From NCBI GenBank assembly GCA_964007475.1, contig OZ023273.1, positions 46,067,525 through 46,131,524 on the forward strand: a stretch of DNA of 64,000 bases. The letters run 5' to 3'. The translations under genes were made by a program, and so were the position numbers. Shown piece after piece: positions 36,656 to 47,924 of this stretch. The DNA is from Hybos culiciformis. Taxonomy: Eukaryota; Arthropoda; Insecta; Diptera; Hybotidae. The notes under the pieces are model-generated. The model saw only the letters and a list, made by a program, of their open reading frames with translations, searched no databases and was not told where the DNA came from. The stretch's first letter is position 1. The number at the start of each line of letters is the position of its first letter.

Positions 36656-39256
36656 CTTTTATACAATAAAGCAAAGTTGAATCAGTGCCTAAAACAACAG
36701 CAGAATTGTATTTTCGTCGTCGCGTAGTACATTATGACTTTTGTCTGCCGTGATCAGCCGAGGCCTAAGGCGTTCTACAAATTTATAATTCACGAACTAA
36801 CGCAATTAAGTAATTTAAATTGAATAAAAGTTTATGCCACAAAAAATCAATATACATTTATGTTTATTGCAAAATGTTTCATTTCATATTTCTAAATGGA
36901 ATAACAAAGAGTATCCAAACATAAAATAACCAAATCTTTCAAACTTCAAGTTAAAGTTAAACCAATGATATACTTATATAGTCACCTAATTTTTACTTAA
37001 TTCAATTAAACTTTTTATTAATTAATTCAAATTAACATAATAAATAATGAAATGAAACCTTGACATAGCGATATCACTATTGTAATCAATTAGATAAGAA
37101 CTGGTCATATCATAGGACGGGGATAACCTCAGGCATATTGCCAACTAGAATACAAACCTGTACAATTTAGATTTTTTAAATTTATTTTTAAACGCGTCAT
37201 AAAGATAAAGCTATTTTTTTATAATAAATTAACTATAATTATGCTTGAATTGTAAATTTTATGAGATTTTTTTTCAGTTTTAACGTGATTCTGTTTTTTT
37301 TTTTTTTGTTTCATAAAATAAATGTACAAGATCATTATTATTTCAACGCGATTTACATATTTGAATTATGCCTTGTTTATAGCTAATTTGCCTATCTGTA
37401 ATTATTTGTACTCAATGCACTAAATAATTGGCAACAGAAACATTTTATTGATTCTGAAATATAAAAAAAAAATTCTATACATTCTTGTTCGTAGGTACTA
37501 TATATGGGTACTATCGAATTTATGCTTATAAAAATAAAACTTAATTATACCATAGTTTACATTATGCAGATTTCTATTTGATAATTTGATTTATTTTTAT
37601 TGAATATCAAACTCAAATCATTTAATATAAGACACCAATTTTTATTTTCCAAACAGCTTTTTTTATTTCAATTTTAATATGAACTGTATGATATGAATTT
37701 CATCAGAATTCAGAAAGTATCAAATAAAATTAAATAAAAGTTTATTTGTTATAATTTCAATGTCTACCTACATACATACTATGTATATTCATTTTAAGCC
37801 TTTTAATTAAATAATTATTTAACGTAACGAAGAGTCTTTTCTACAAATATTTAAACAAATTTCTAATTAAAATAATTATTATTAGGGTAGCTTTAGAAAG
37901 ATAGTTTACGTATTTTTTAAAATTCTTAGACCTGGACCTATTTTTTTGCACGAAAGCAAAGAAATAGAAAACAGAAAAGGTTTTAACGAAAAAAAAATAA
38001 AACATAAAATTTTAAATCGAATTCACATATTTTCGCTCGATTCTTAAGAAAAATAAAAAATAAAAATTTTTGAAGCGTTGTGCAATTGCGCCCAGCGCCG
38101 ACTATTAATACTAAAAAAATAGAATTCTTATGGATTGACTGTATAAAAATGCTGTCTTATCGTTTATTGCAGATTCAACAAACGTGCCACTCTTAGATAT
38201 TCTTAAAAATCAAATAATTTGAATTAAATCAGTTTCAATTTCATGATGTATTAAAAAAAAACATATCGGCTAATTATTCACTGTTCAAATAAGAAGCTTG
38301 CCTGCGTTAGTTTAAACAAATTTATTTTGACAAATATTATAAAACAAATAATTTTTCTTGAATTATTATTGCGAGAACAAGGTTAAATATATTCTGCACA
38401 TGTTTCACACACACATATATCAATTATATAATATAAAACCTCTTTATTCTTTAAAAATATTTTAAATTGAAATCAGAAATTTCTTTAAACTCTTTCCCCG
38501 AACATTTATTTTGTGAATTTTTCTTCTTTTTTAACTTTCTGATTTACATAATACATATATAAAATGGGGATCATTAAACCAAGAACTTGTAATTTTTGCC
38601 AAATTTCAATATTGCAATAATAATTAACGTTCCTATGTGTCATTGCAATAAACTAAGAATTTAATTATGAAGTATTATTTATGAATATTTGAATTTCTTG
38701 AAGCATTTGAAGCATTTGAGCATTAAAAAATTTATATTAAAAAATTGAAAGAACTAAAACCACAAGTTTGAATATTTTTGTTTTCTATAATTCATTGTCA
38801 AAAGAGAACCATAAATACGTTTTTTCGAGATACTGCAAATCAAATACGGTGTAAATTGGTCCAGTGGTTTTAGAAACCCGTACCCTAAACGTAATATTTT
38901 TATATAATAAGAAGTTGGTGCGAAAAGATGTTCGGAGGATCAGCTATAGTAAACACATTACTGTTATTAAATATAATTCTTTAAGTTAGAATAACATATT
39001 ATATAATGTAGCTACATGATTTCTAAAATCTTTTGTTCTTAAATGGAACGCAAAGTTTCATTCCATCTTCAATTAAAAATAAGAATGTATTTATATTTAC
39101 ATAAGCCTTGATATTTATTGTTGTGTAATTTTCATTATATATTTTAATATGAGTGTATAAATCATAATTTATCTAAACTAATGCATCCAATAAACAGATA
39201 AAAATATTTTACTTGCATTAACGATTATCTTCTAAAAAAAAATCTGATATTAGAGA
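36656..39256. other. divergent intergenic region between kinase genes D and E
   Basis: About 2.6 kb of AT-rich DNA separates the promoters of D and E. No gene was found. The stretch 38800-38910 contains a dispersed repeat (CATAAATACGTTTTTTCGAG) that recurs near 43908. A GC-richer patch CGCCCAGCGCCGAC lies at about 38088-38102. Confidence 0.5.
38806..38910 (+). repeat. dispersed repeat, copy 1
   Basis: It shares ACCATAAATACGTTTTTTCG, then TTGGTCCAGTGGTTTTAGAA and a run ending ATTTTTATATA, with the sequence at 43908-44070. The two copies differ by insertions and substitutions. The family was not identified, and no ends with target duplications were seen. Confidence 0.55.
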
Positions 39257-39284
39257 TATAAAAAGCCAAATTATTTTATCATTA
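39257..39284 (+). promoter_or_regulatory. putative core promoter of kinase gene E
   Basis: TATAAAAAG (39257-39265) is followed 24 bases later by TCATTA (39279-39284), close to the arthropod initiator. This predicts a 5' UTR of about 56 bases before the ATG at 39337. Confidence 0.5.
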
Positions 39285-39336
39285 AGATTAAGTTGCATCA
39301 GAAACTTGGAAGAAATAACAGTTGATCTAGAACAAA

Positions 39337-41060
39337 ATGCCTCCAGAATCAGAAAAAAATTCTCCGTCAAAATTAGACAACAAGGAAAATATTATACAAT
39401 GGTTAGATAAAAATTACATAGAAAATATATTGAAATCATATCTTAATGATAAATCAATAAAAGTTCTATTGATGGAAGTAAGCCCAGCCTTGGGGAAAGG
39501 AGAAAATTTCGGAGGAATTTTGACACGGGTACATGTGGATTATAAAGTTGCCAAGAACATTCGTCGTTCAAAAGAATCTTTTATAGTAAAGACTTCATAT
39601 GAAGGTGATGAATTTGCAGCAGAAAAAATGAAAGAATACGATATTTTTAATCGTGAAATGATGATCTACGAACAGATTTTGCCAAAATTAATTAATTATT
39701 TGCATACAATTCGGGACTACGATGTACTATTTGCTGATACACTTCATGTTGATTATAAAAATTCAACAATAGTTTTTGAAGATTTAGTAGCTAAGTCATT
39801 TATAATGGCGGATCGAACCGAGGGACTTGATATGAAACATGCAAAATTAGCATTAAGAAAATTGGCAAAATTTCATGCAACCTCAGCTGTTTATAATGAA
39901 CGTACGAATGGAAGTTTGGAGAAATTCGATCGTGGAATGTTTAATCGATATACAAGCTCATATAGTGAACTTTTTGAAGGAAATCTATTAGCTTGCAGTG
40001 ATATGATTGAAACCTTTAGCGGAAAATACTTGGAATACAGCGATAAGTTGAGAAAATTGAAACCCCACTTAATGGAACATGGCAAAAAAGTTTTTGACTG
40101 TGATAAAAGTTTTTTTAATGTTTTAGCGCATGGTGATTTCTGGACTAATAACGTCATGTACAAATATAACGAAAACAAAGAACCAACGGATTTAGTAATT
40201 ATTGATTTTCAATATTCTTGCTGGGGATCACCAGCAATTGATTTGCATTATTTTCTTAATACTTCAATTAAAAAAGAAATGAAATTAGAAAATCAAGAAG
40301 AGCTAATTCATTTTTATTACTTAATTTTAGTGAAAACGTTGAGCGCTCTAAATTATAATAGTAAAATACCGAGCTTACAAGAATTTTGGACACAACTGAT
40401 AGCAAAAAGTTTTTATGGTAAGAAATTTTGGAAATATTAAAAAGATATCCTACGGCATTTGGGAAAAATTAAAAATTCAATTGAAAAAAAATTTTTTGGA
40501 CGAAGAAAATATTTTTTGGCTTGAGTAACATTTGGAACTCCTTTATCAGCGACCGGCGAATGTTAGACCCCCACTCGCTTCGCCATTCTAATGAACTATT
40601 CTTTCAAATTTAACACAATATCTTTGTATATTTTTAATTTTTTATTTCGATTAATTTATAAATTTAGTCTAGATTTTATTATTCTTTTTGGATAAAACTT
40701 TGATCGGATTTATTGGAAATGCAGATAGTTTGGATTTGTGTTAAATTTTTTCATGGTTTTTTTATTTGTCTCTCCTTGATATCATATACTAACAGTTAGT
40801 TAGGTGGAACCAAAGACAAAAAATAAAATTAAATTAAACAATAATTCACAATTTCAATTCTAGCCTTCACGTCTACGTGTATAATCCAACCAGTTATGCT
40901 TTGCTTAGAAACTGAAGATGCCGATTTTCACGCTTTAATGGATGAAGATGAACGTGCAAAAAACTTCAAGAAATCATTATACCAAAATGAAAAAGTACAA
41001 AATATTGTTAAGAAAATGATTCCAATCTTTGATTGCAAAGGATTATTAGATGTAAGCTGA
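39337..41060 (+). CDS. EcKinase-like protein E
   Basis: Two exons, 39337-40417 and 40864-41060, joined in phase 1 at FYG|A, giving 425 residues. Features in order: NIIQWLDKNYIENIL, loop GKGENFGGILTR, ATP-site lysine in FIVKTSY, TIVFEDL, KLAKFHATSAV, catalytic HGDFWTNN (His265), metal-binding IDFQ (Asp290) and GSPAIDLHYF. The last exon carries AFTSTCII and EDADFHALM and ends GLLDVS. Its start and layout are closest to gene D, and it shares the single-intron structure of C and D. All catalytic residues are intact. The intron contains a short GC-rich patch (40548-40590) that may be a transposon scrap. Confidence 0.93.
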
Positions 41061-41819
41061 TTATTATATCTTATATTTAATCCATTGTATTTGTAATAAC
41101 TATTTATTATTCTTAAATTATATACTATTGCTTATCGTACAAATTTAGTAATTTTGTAAAATAGAGGATCAATTTTAATAATATCTTCATATTTTAAATT
41201 AAAGTGATAACCAAATATAATTATCAAATGAATTTGAAATGTATGAACTCATTATAAAATGAAAATATTATAATAAGCTGAAATAAAATTAAATGTTAAG
41301 CTAACTTACTGTTCCTAAATTTAATTTGTTTGTACAAAGGTCAAAATTAAAAGTTCGATATTGTTATTAAAATAACAACTTTTAAAAATTGCTAAATAAT
41401 AAAAATTTGTAAGTCGAAGATGAACTCGACAGAATGTAAATGAACTATACAATATTCCTGTGCAATATTAAAAATGAATAATAAATACATACAAAATATG
41501 TGAAAATAAGTCTACATAAACTTATTAAACTTCCAAAAATAAAAAACATTCTAAAATACAGCAAAAATAAAAAGCTTCAGTATTTGTTTTCATTAGCTAT
41601 CCTAAAATTCTAACCGGTTTCGGTGCAACATCCTCTCTTAAAAAATAAAAAGATATTGCGTTCTGAAAAAAAAAAAAAATAAATAAAAAAATTACAAAAT
41701 AAAAAGCTTTTTCTGATTCAATGAAAATTTTCTGGTCCATTCAAATTAATACTATGTGATAATTGATAATTGATATGTTGGTCCGGTATTTGATAAACGA
41801 ATGCAACTGATAACGATAA
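41061..41819. other. 3' flank of kinase gene E
   Basis: AT-rich DNA between the gene E stop codon and the Helitron. No gene or paired repeat was recognised. Confidence 0.5.
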
Positions 41820-43551
41820 TCTATATATATAAAACCGAAGTTGTATGTTTGTATGTTTGTATGTTTGTCTGTTTGTCTGTTCCGAATAGGCTCCTAAACC
41901 GCTCAACCGATCGTTTTCAGACTTTCACCATGTCTTTGTGTCAGGTCGGGGGTCGTTATAGGCTATTTTAAAATTTGATTGGCCTCCTACCCAGGGACCT
42001 CCCCCGGGGGCGGACTTCAAAAGTTCGTCCGATTTCCAAATTTGGTACGTAAAAAGAGGAAGTGATTACACACAGATTCCGTAACAAAAAAATTTGTTGA
42101 CCTCTTCCCAGGAACCTCCTACCCAGGGACCTCCCATTGGGGCGGATTTTAAAAGTTCTCCGACCCAGGGACCTCCTACCCAAACACTTCAAAGTTCGTC
42201 CGATTTCATTCAAATTTGGTATGTAAAAAGAGGAGCTGATTACACACAAATTTCGTAACAAAAAATTTATTGACCTCCTACCCAGGGACCTCCTACCCAG
42301 AAACCCCTTGGGGGCGGACTTTAAAAGTTCGTCAGATTCCATTTAAATTTAGTATGTAAAAAGAAGAACTGATTACACACAAATTTCGTAACAAAAAATT
42401 TGTTGACCTCCTACCCAGAGACTTCCCCTGGGGGCGGACTGCAAAAGTTCGTCCGATTTAATTCAAATTTGGTATGTAAAAAGAAAAGAACTGATTACAC
42501 ACAAATTTTGTAACAAAAAATTTGTTGACCTCCTACCATAGGGACCTCCCCTCGGGGCGGACTTCAAAAGTTCGTCCGATTTGATTCAAATTTGATACGT
42601 AAGAAGAGGAACTGCTTACACACAAATTTCGTGACAAAAAATTTGTTGACCTCCTACCCAGGGACCTCCCCTCGGGACGGACTTTCAAAGTTTGTCCGAT
42701 TTCGTTCAAATTTGGTATGTAAAAAGAGGAACTGATTACACACAACTTTCGTAACAAAAAATTTGTTGAACTCCTTCACAGGGGCCTACCTGGGGGCGGA
42801 CTTTAAGAGTTCGTCCGATTTCATTAAAATTTGGTAATTAAGAAGAGGAAATAATTACACACGAATTTCGTAACAAAAAATTTGTTGACCTCCCACTCAG
42901 CGACCTCCCCGGGGGCGGATTTCAAAAGTTCGTGCGATTTCATTCAAATTTGGTATGTAAAAAGAGGAACTGATCACACACAAATTTTTTAACAAAAAAT
43001 TTATTGACCTCCTAGGGGAGGACTTCAAAAGTTTGTCCGATTTCATTTAAATTTGGTATATAAAAATGATTAAACACACGAATTTTGTAACACAAAATTT
43101 GGCTCCCTCTTTTAAGGGGGCCTCATCGAATATATAGAAAGTAATTTCTTTATTACTAATAACTACAAAATATTAAAAACTAAACCACTACACCGTCTTT
43201 TTGTCTCGGAGTCGTTTTAGGCTATTTTAAAATTTGAATGGCACCCTACGCAGAAACCCCTCCCGGGGAGGACTGCCAAAATTCTTCCAATTTTATTCAA
43301 ATTTCATTCATAAAAAGAGGAAATGGATAAAAACACAAATTTGGTTTGGTTTGGAAACCTGTTTAAGGCAAGGATATCATTCGATTTCATAAATATAAGT
43401 GTTGAATAAGTAGAAATGATAAATATTAATTCTTCTTAGATATTTTCCCAAATTTATAAAATAATAGCTCCTATAATTGTTAATCAATCTGACAACAAAA
43501 ATTTCAATTAAAACGTGTGTTCCACAACAACGTGTGTGCGGGTACAGCTAG
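41820..43551 (+). mobile_element. non-autonomous Helitron-like element (1.73 kb)
   Basis: The element begins TCTATATATATAAAACCGAA after an A and ends GCGGGTACAGCTAG before a T, which fits Helitron insertion between A and T with 5'-TC and 3'-CTAG termini. The GTATGTTTGTATGTTTG run after the 5' end, and the closing GGGTACAGCTAGT, are familiar from insect Helitrons. The inside is mostly a minisatellite (listed separately). No Rep/helicase frame is present, and the expected 3' hairpin is not obvious. Confidence 0.78.
41985..43290. repeat. minisatellite of about 115-120 bp inside the Helitron, about 10 copies
   Basis: The unit contains GACCTCCTACCCAGGGACCT, GGGGCGGACTTCAAAAGTTC, GTCCGATTTCATTCAAATTT and TTACACACAAATTTCGTAAC. 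Unit starts can be followed near 42009, 42138, 42311, 42431, 42556, 42673, 42793 and 42911, with decayed copies near 43010 and 43266. Minus-strand frames rich in GRRSLGRR come from this repeat and are not genes. Confidence 0.85.
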
Positions 43552-46473
43552 TATATTATAAGAATTGGATTTTTCAAAAGAATAATAACATTAATAGTTC
43601 AATAAAACAAAATCTATGTTATTTTTAAATATCTCTAAAAGTACATACATAGTTCTACCAGACCATTCGGGGAATGAAATCTAGTTTATACTTATAAAGA
43701 CAATTTGTATTAACCTGATTTTTACGCTTCGTAGTCTTTTTTAAGTTAGATATAAAAACAGCAACATTAATATTTTGTAAATACAATGGTTATTTTTATT
43801 AAGTTAAATTGTCTTCTTAATTGTCATAGCAAAATTTAAAAAATGGCTTGTACAAATAGAGCGCTGATTTGATGGCGTTGAATCTCGATCTTGATATGTA
43901 TATTAAAAGAGTACCATAAATACGTTTTTTCGAGATATCCCATTCCTAAAGAGTCCTAATTTATTAGAAACGTTGCTGCAGACTAAACCAACATAAAATA
44001 GTGTCGATTGGCCCAGTAGTTTTTTAGTTCTAAAAACTCGTACATCGAGCGAAAGATTTTTATATATTAATACGATAATAATAAATTAAATTTTTAGAAC
44101 CGGTAAGTGGCTTGTATAAATATATTTTTCCAAGCAACAAGCCCTCAGTTTGTTCAAACTCAAAGAATATAAAAAAAAATTAGAGAACTTTTATTTTATT
44201 TTTTTTATGCACCAATTTTAGTTCATATTAACAATAAATGCTATTAACTACTTTTGAAAAAAAAAAAACAACGAATATTATATATTTCGTTTTCTTCAAA
44301 GCTTTGATCAAAACAGTTTTTAAACTAAAAAATTTAGTTTATATTTTAAAGTCGAAGCGATAAAGCGATTTATTTAAAGCGATTCTTTTTTAATTATTTA
44401 AATAGTCTTATTTTTGGAATTTCGAAAAATATAAATTTTATTTATTGTATTGAGAAAGGTGAATTAATAATTATTAATTTTTTTTTCACTTAAATTATAT
44501 TATTCCTCTGTTATAAATCTTAAATTATTAATTAGTTCATTCTTAATTATTGATCACATATAGGTTCCTTAACAGTAATTCGGTCAAATAATAATATAAT
44601 ATGTATTGTCATGTCATACTATATAATATATATACATAATATTGTCTATATATGTACATAATATAATTATATATACATATATCCATATATATACCCAAAG
44701 CAGCATACATTACATATCAAAACTTAACTGAAGTTCTAAAATAAAATAAAAATATTCAGACTGAAATTATATATTGTTTTATTCAAGAATAACACTTTCA
44801 AGTTCAAATTTCTAGAAATGTTCGCAATCAAAATATTGGCAATAAAATAAATATTATTTTTTATATTAATTATGTTAAAACTTGAAATTTATTCATTATT
44901 CGTTTAAATCAAAAACAAATTAATTCAATTGTTAATATTGCTTTTTGTTATTCTCGGTCTTTGAGAAAGTTATTATTTATTTTGTTGTTATTTACTTTTT
45001 GGCTTATGATGTGATGAAGGTTGAACTTGTTTTTCTCTTATAACTTTCTTTATACATTAGAGGTAGAAAAATAAGCATTGATGGATTGACAAAAATTACA
45101 TTATAGTTTCTAATCAATATAAACTCCTAAATTTTAGTTTTTTCTTATTTTTAGAACTTGTCTGATTACAAATTATTGTATATTTACGTAAATTAAAAAT
45201 TATTTTTTTTTTGTTGTAAATTTAATTTACAAAGACGTTCTAGTTGCATTTACGTTTATTATTTTAAATTTAAGTCAGTTAATAATGCTATAATGATGTA
45301 AGCTGTAAATATGTAATAGTATGGATATGGATACAATTTTTTTCTTTCAATCAATAAAAAATAAGATTTGTCGGACAAAATCATAAATTCTTAAATTCAT
45401 TTGTACAATAAATAAGCAATATTAATGAAATATTATCACTTTTTTTTTAAATGAACATATTTTAACACTTAAATACAAATCTAAGTGCAAAATGAACCTT
45501 AAGATAGTTATCATGTTTGCGTAAAGATAACAATAAATTTGTTATTATTCGATTGACATAACCGGAATTGATAATTTTTTATGGAAATTATTTTATGAGT
45601 TAGTTTTAATATAATAAATAATTTACGATTAAAATAAGTAAAGATTCTTATGCCCCACCTAAGTCCTTAACCTTAATTTTATTGATTGATTTAATGAACT
45701 AAGGATCTAATATTGTTCAAGATTTGGTTCTTATTTTTGACTTTTAGTGCAAATAAATACAATTCTTAGTTACTAATGTAACATCTGGCAACTAGTTCTT
45801 AAGTCTATTTCAAAACATCCAAAAAACTGTGTATAGTACAATTAATATAAGAATAGTAATAATTAAAATTAAAATGTGTAATTAATGGGTATTGAGTCTT
45901 CATTCAGTGATGCGATCTATAATTTTAAATATTCAATTTATATAGTAACATAATTTCTTAATTTTTATACGTATAAATTATGCATAGAATCATAGATAAT
46001 AGATTACATAAATCTAGATTTATAGTAAATTATATCTATATCCGCAATTGCAATCACAAAATGCATTAAATTAAACATACATGAAACATACATACAACAT
46101 ACATACATGTTTCCCATTTTTACTTAAATAAATTACTAGTTTCAATGTCAAGTTCATCACCACTTTTATATCAGAATAATTATGTTTCAAGTAAATACTT
46201 TGTAAAGTACATTATATATACTCTATGGTTTGATTATATTTGAATTTGAAATTAAAGGCAAAAAGAAAATTAGATGTTTTTCCAAACTCAAATATTTATT
46301 TTAGTTTACCTAGACTGAAAAATAATATTATCTTTGAGTTTAAGAGTTGCCAAATATCCCAAATAGAAATCACATATTTCCGAAGTTAATTGTTATGAAA
46401 TAATGTTAACAATAAAAGATAACAAAAAATAAAAGCAGGATTGATATCTTAACAAATCTGACATTGATAACTC
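43552..46473. other. intergenic, AT-rich
   Basis: No gene was recognised. The second copy of a dispersed repeat lies at 43908-44070 (see 38806). TATATACATA low-complexity sequence lies around 44600-44690. Confidence 0.5.
43908..44070 (+). repeat. dispersed repeat, copy 2
   Basis: It shares the blocks CATAAATACGTTTTTTCGAG, TTGGCCCAGTAGTTTT and GATTTTTATATA with 38806-38910, in the same order and orientation. This copy is longer because of extra sequence between the blocks. Confidence 0.55.
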
Positions 46474-46500
46474 TATATATAAGAACTGTTCAGCTCAGTA
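46474..46500 (+). promoter_or_regulatory. possible core promoter (TATA plus initiator)
   Basis: TATATATAAG (46474-46483) is followed by TCAGTA (46495-46500), near the arthropod initiator, with spacing slightly shorter than usual. It could serve the small frame at 46636 or a non-coding first exon of kinase gene F, whose ATG is preceded by a possible acceptor (TTTTAAACAG, ending at 47915). In AT-rich DNA this may be chance. Confidence 0.3.
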
Positions 46501-46635
46501 ATTTATGAATTTATGAAATTGTCTTTTAAGATTCCTATTTTTTTTGGTATTTTTCAAGAAAATTGTTAATCAAACGACAACAAATGGATGATGTTAGCAT
46601 TAATTGTAAAATTAAACTGAATTGTATAGTAAACT

Positions 46636-46845
46636 ATGAATAATACAATAAAACTTCTTCCATTGGGAAGAAATGAAGAGGAAAAAATAGAAGAAATTAG
46701 TTTAAGAGAGAAGGATCGAGAGCACACACTATTTGTCGAAAATATTAAAAAAGACCGCGTCGAATTTTGTAAAGATTTAATTGATGATTATATTAAAAAA
46801 CGAATTTTCATAAATATAGCAAAAGTTATTGATCGTTTTTCATAA
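46636..46845 (+). CDS. small open frame of 69 residues, uncertain
   Basis: The frame starts MNNTIKLLPLGRNEEEK and encodes a charged, probably helical protein with alternating acidic and basic stretches (EEEKIEEISLREKDREH, then KKRIFINIAKVID). I recognise no domain. The amino-acid mix is more protein-like than that of other short frames nearby, and a TATA/initiator pair lies 140-160 bp upstream. A short upstream frame begins at 46583 and ends just before it. It may be a real small gene, a relic exon or chance. Confidence 0.3.
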   Translation: MNNTIKLLPLGRNEEEKIEEISLREKDREHTLFVENIKKDRVEFCKDLIDDYIKKRIFINIAKVIDRFS

Positions 46846-47924
46846 ATAACTATTGTATTGACCTCTTACACTTTGAATGAAATAATATAGAAACATTTAA
46901 TTTATGTCATAGAATTTAAATTCATTTCAATTCAATTCAAAGCAGCTAGTATAAACTTTATACTTTATAGGGTATGTATTTGATTCTTATAGCTGGTGAT
47001 TCTGGAAAAAGAAAACCAATATCAAATACCTATATGTATATATATGTTAAAATTGTTATTGATTGATAACGATATAAGATATTTTTTCCGTATAATACTG
47101 AAATTTTATAATACTGAAAAAATTATAATATTATCAATGAAAATTTTCGTTGAATTAGCTTTTTTATTGCCACCGCAATGAAAAATTATACTGCTATGAA
47201 ATAATTTTAGTATATTCGAATTAAAGTAAGTTCATGCCAAAAATAATGAAACTTTTTTCACTTCATTGATAATTGAACTTACATAATAAATTTAAATAAA
47301 TAATATTTACATTTACGTATGCATAGCAAATAACATAAATATGTTGCATATTATCATATTTTTATTAGTTGTTTTGTTGTTCTAGATATAACATTGGTGC
47401 GGTTTGTAAGTAATCAATCAATTAATATATATAATAATTTTTTCTACTGAGGGAATTTGCATTCAGAAATTTTACCTCAACGTACCGAATTAGGTAAATA
47501 AGCAATACATATGTACAAAAATTCTTTAGAAAAGGCCCTAAAAAGATTTTTTGAATTTTTGGAATGAATATTCAGAATTTTTTCAAAACGATACTTTTTT
47601 GTACATAAAAACAGTTCATTAAAAATATTGATTTTGTCGTTTCAGTTGCCAGGCTAAGATTAGAATTGCTTTCATTGCGTGGTGTTTATTTTAGTCTCAG
47701 ATTTATTAAGCGTGGTATCTTTCCGTATTAGAAAATGTCGATTAAGATGTGTTCAATTTAATGTTTAATTTCATGGAACAAACTATGGTTTTGTTTAGAC
47801 ATATTTCGTTTCATATTAAATTAAATTTAAGGAGTAGTTTAAATTGAGAAATTTTAGTCTTTGATTTTTAATATTTAATATTGAAAACTAACATCATTTA
47901 CATTATTTTAAACAGAGAGAAATA
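46846..47924. other. 5' flank of kinase gene F
   Basis: AT-rich DNA with no recognised coding sequence. The bases just before the gene F ATG (TTTTAAACAG, then AGAGAAATA) would allow a 5' UTR intron. Confidence 0.45.

Noticed and set aside
41968..42757. Minus-strand frames rich in GRRSLGRR and VRPEGRSLG
   Set aside because: They are translations of the Helitron minisatellite; its repeat length keeps some frames open by chance.
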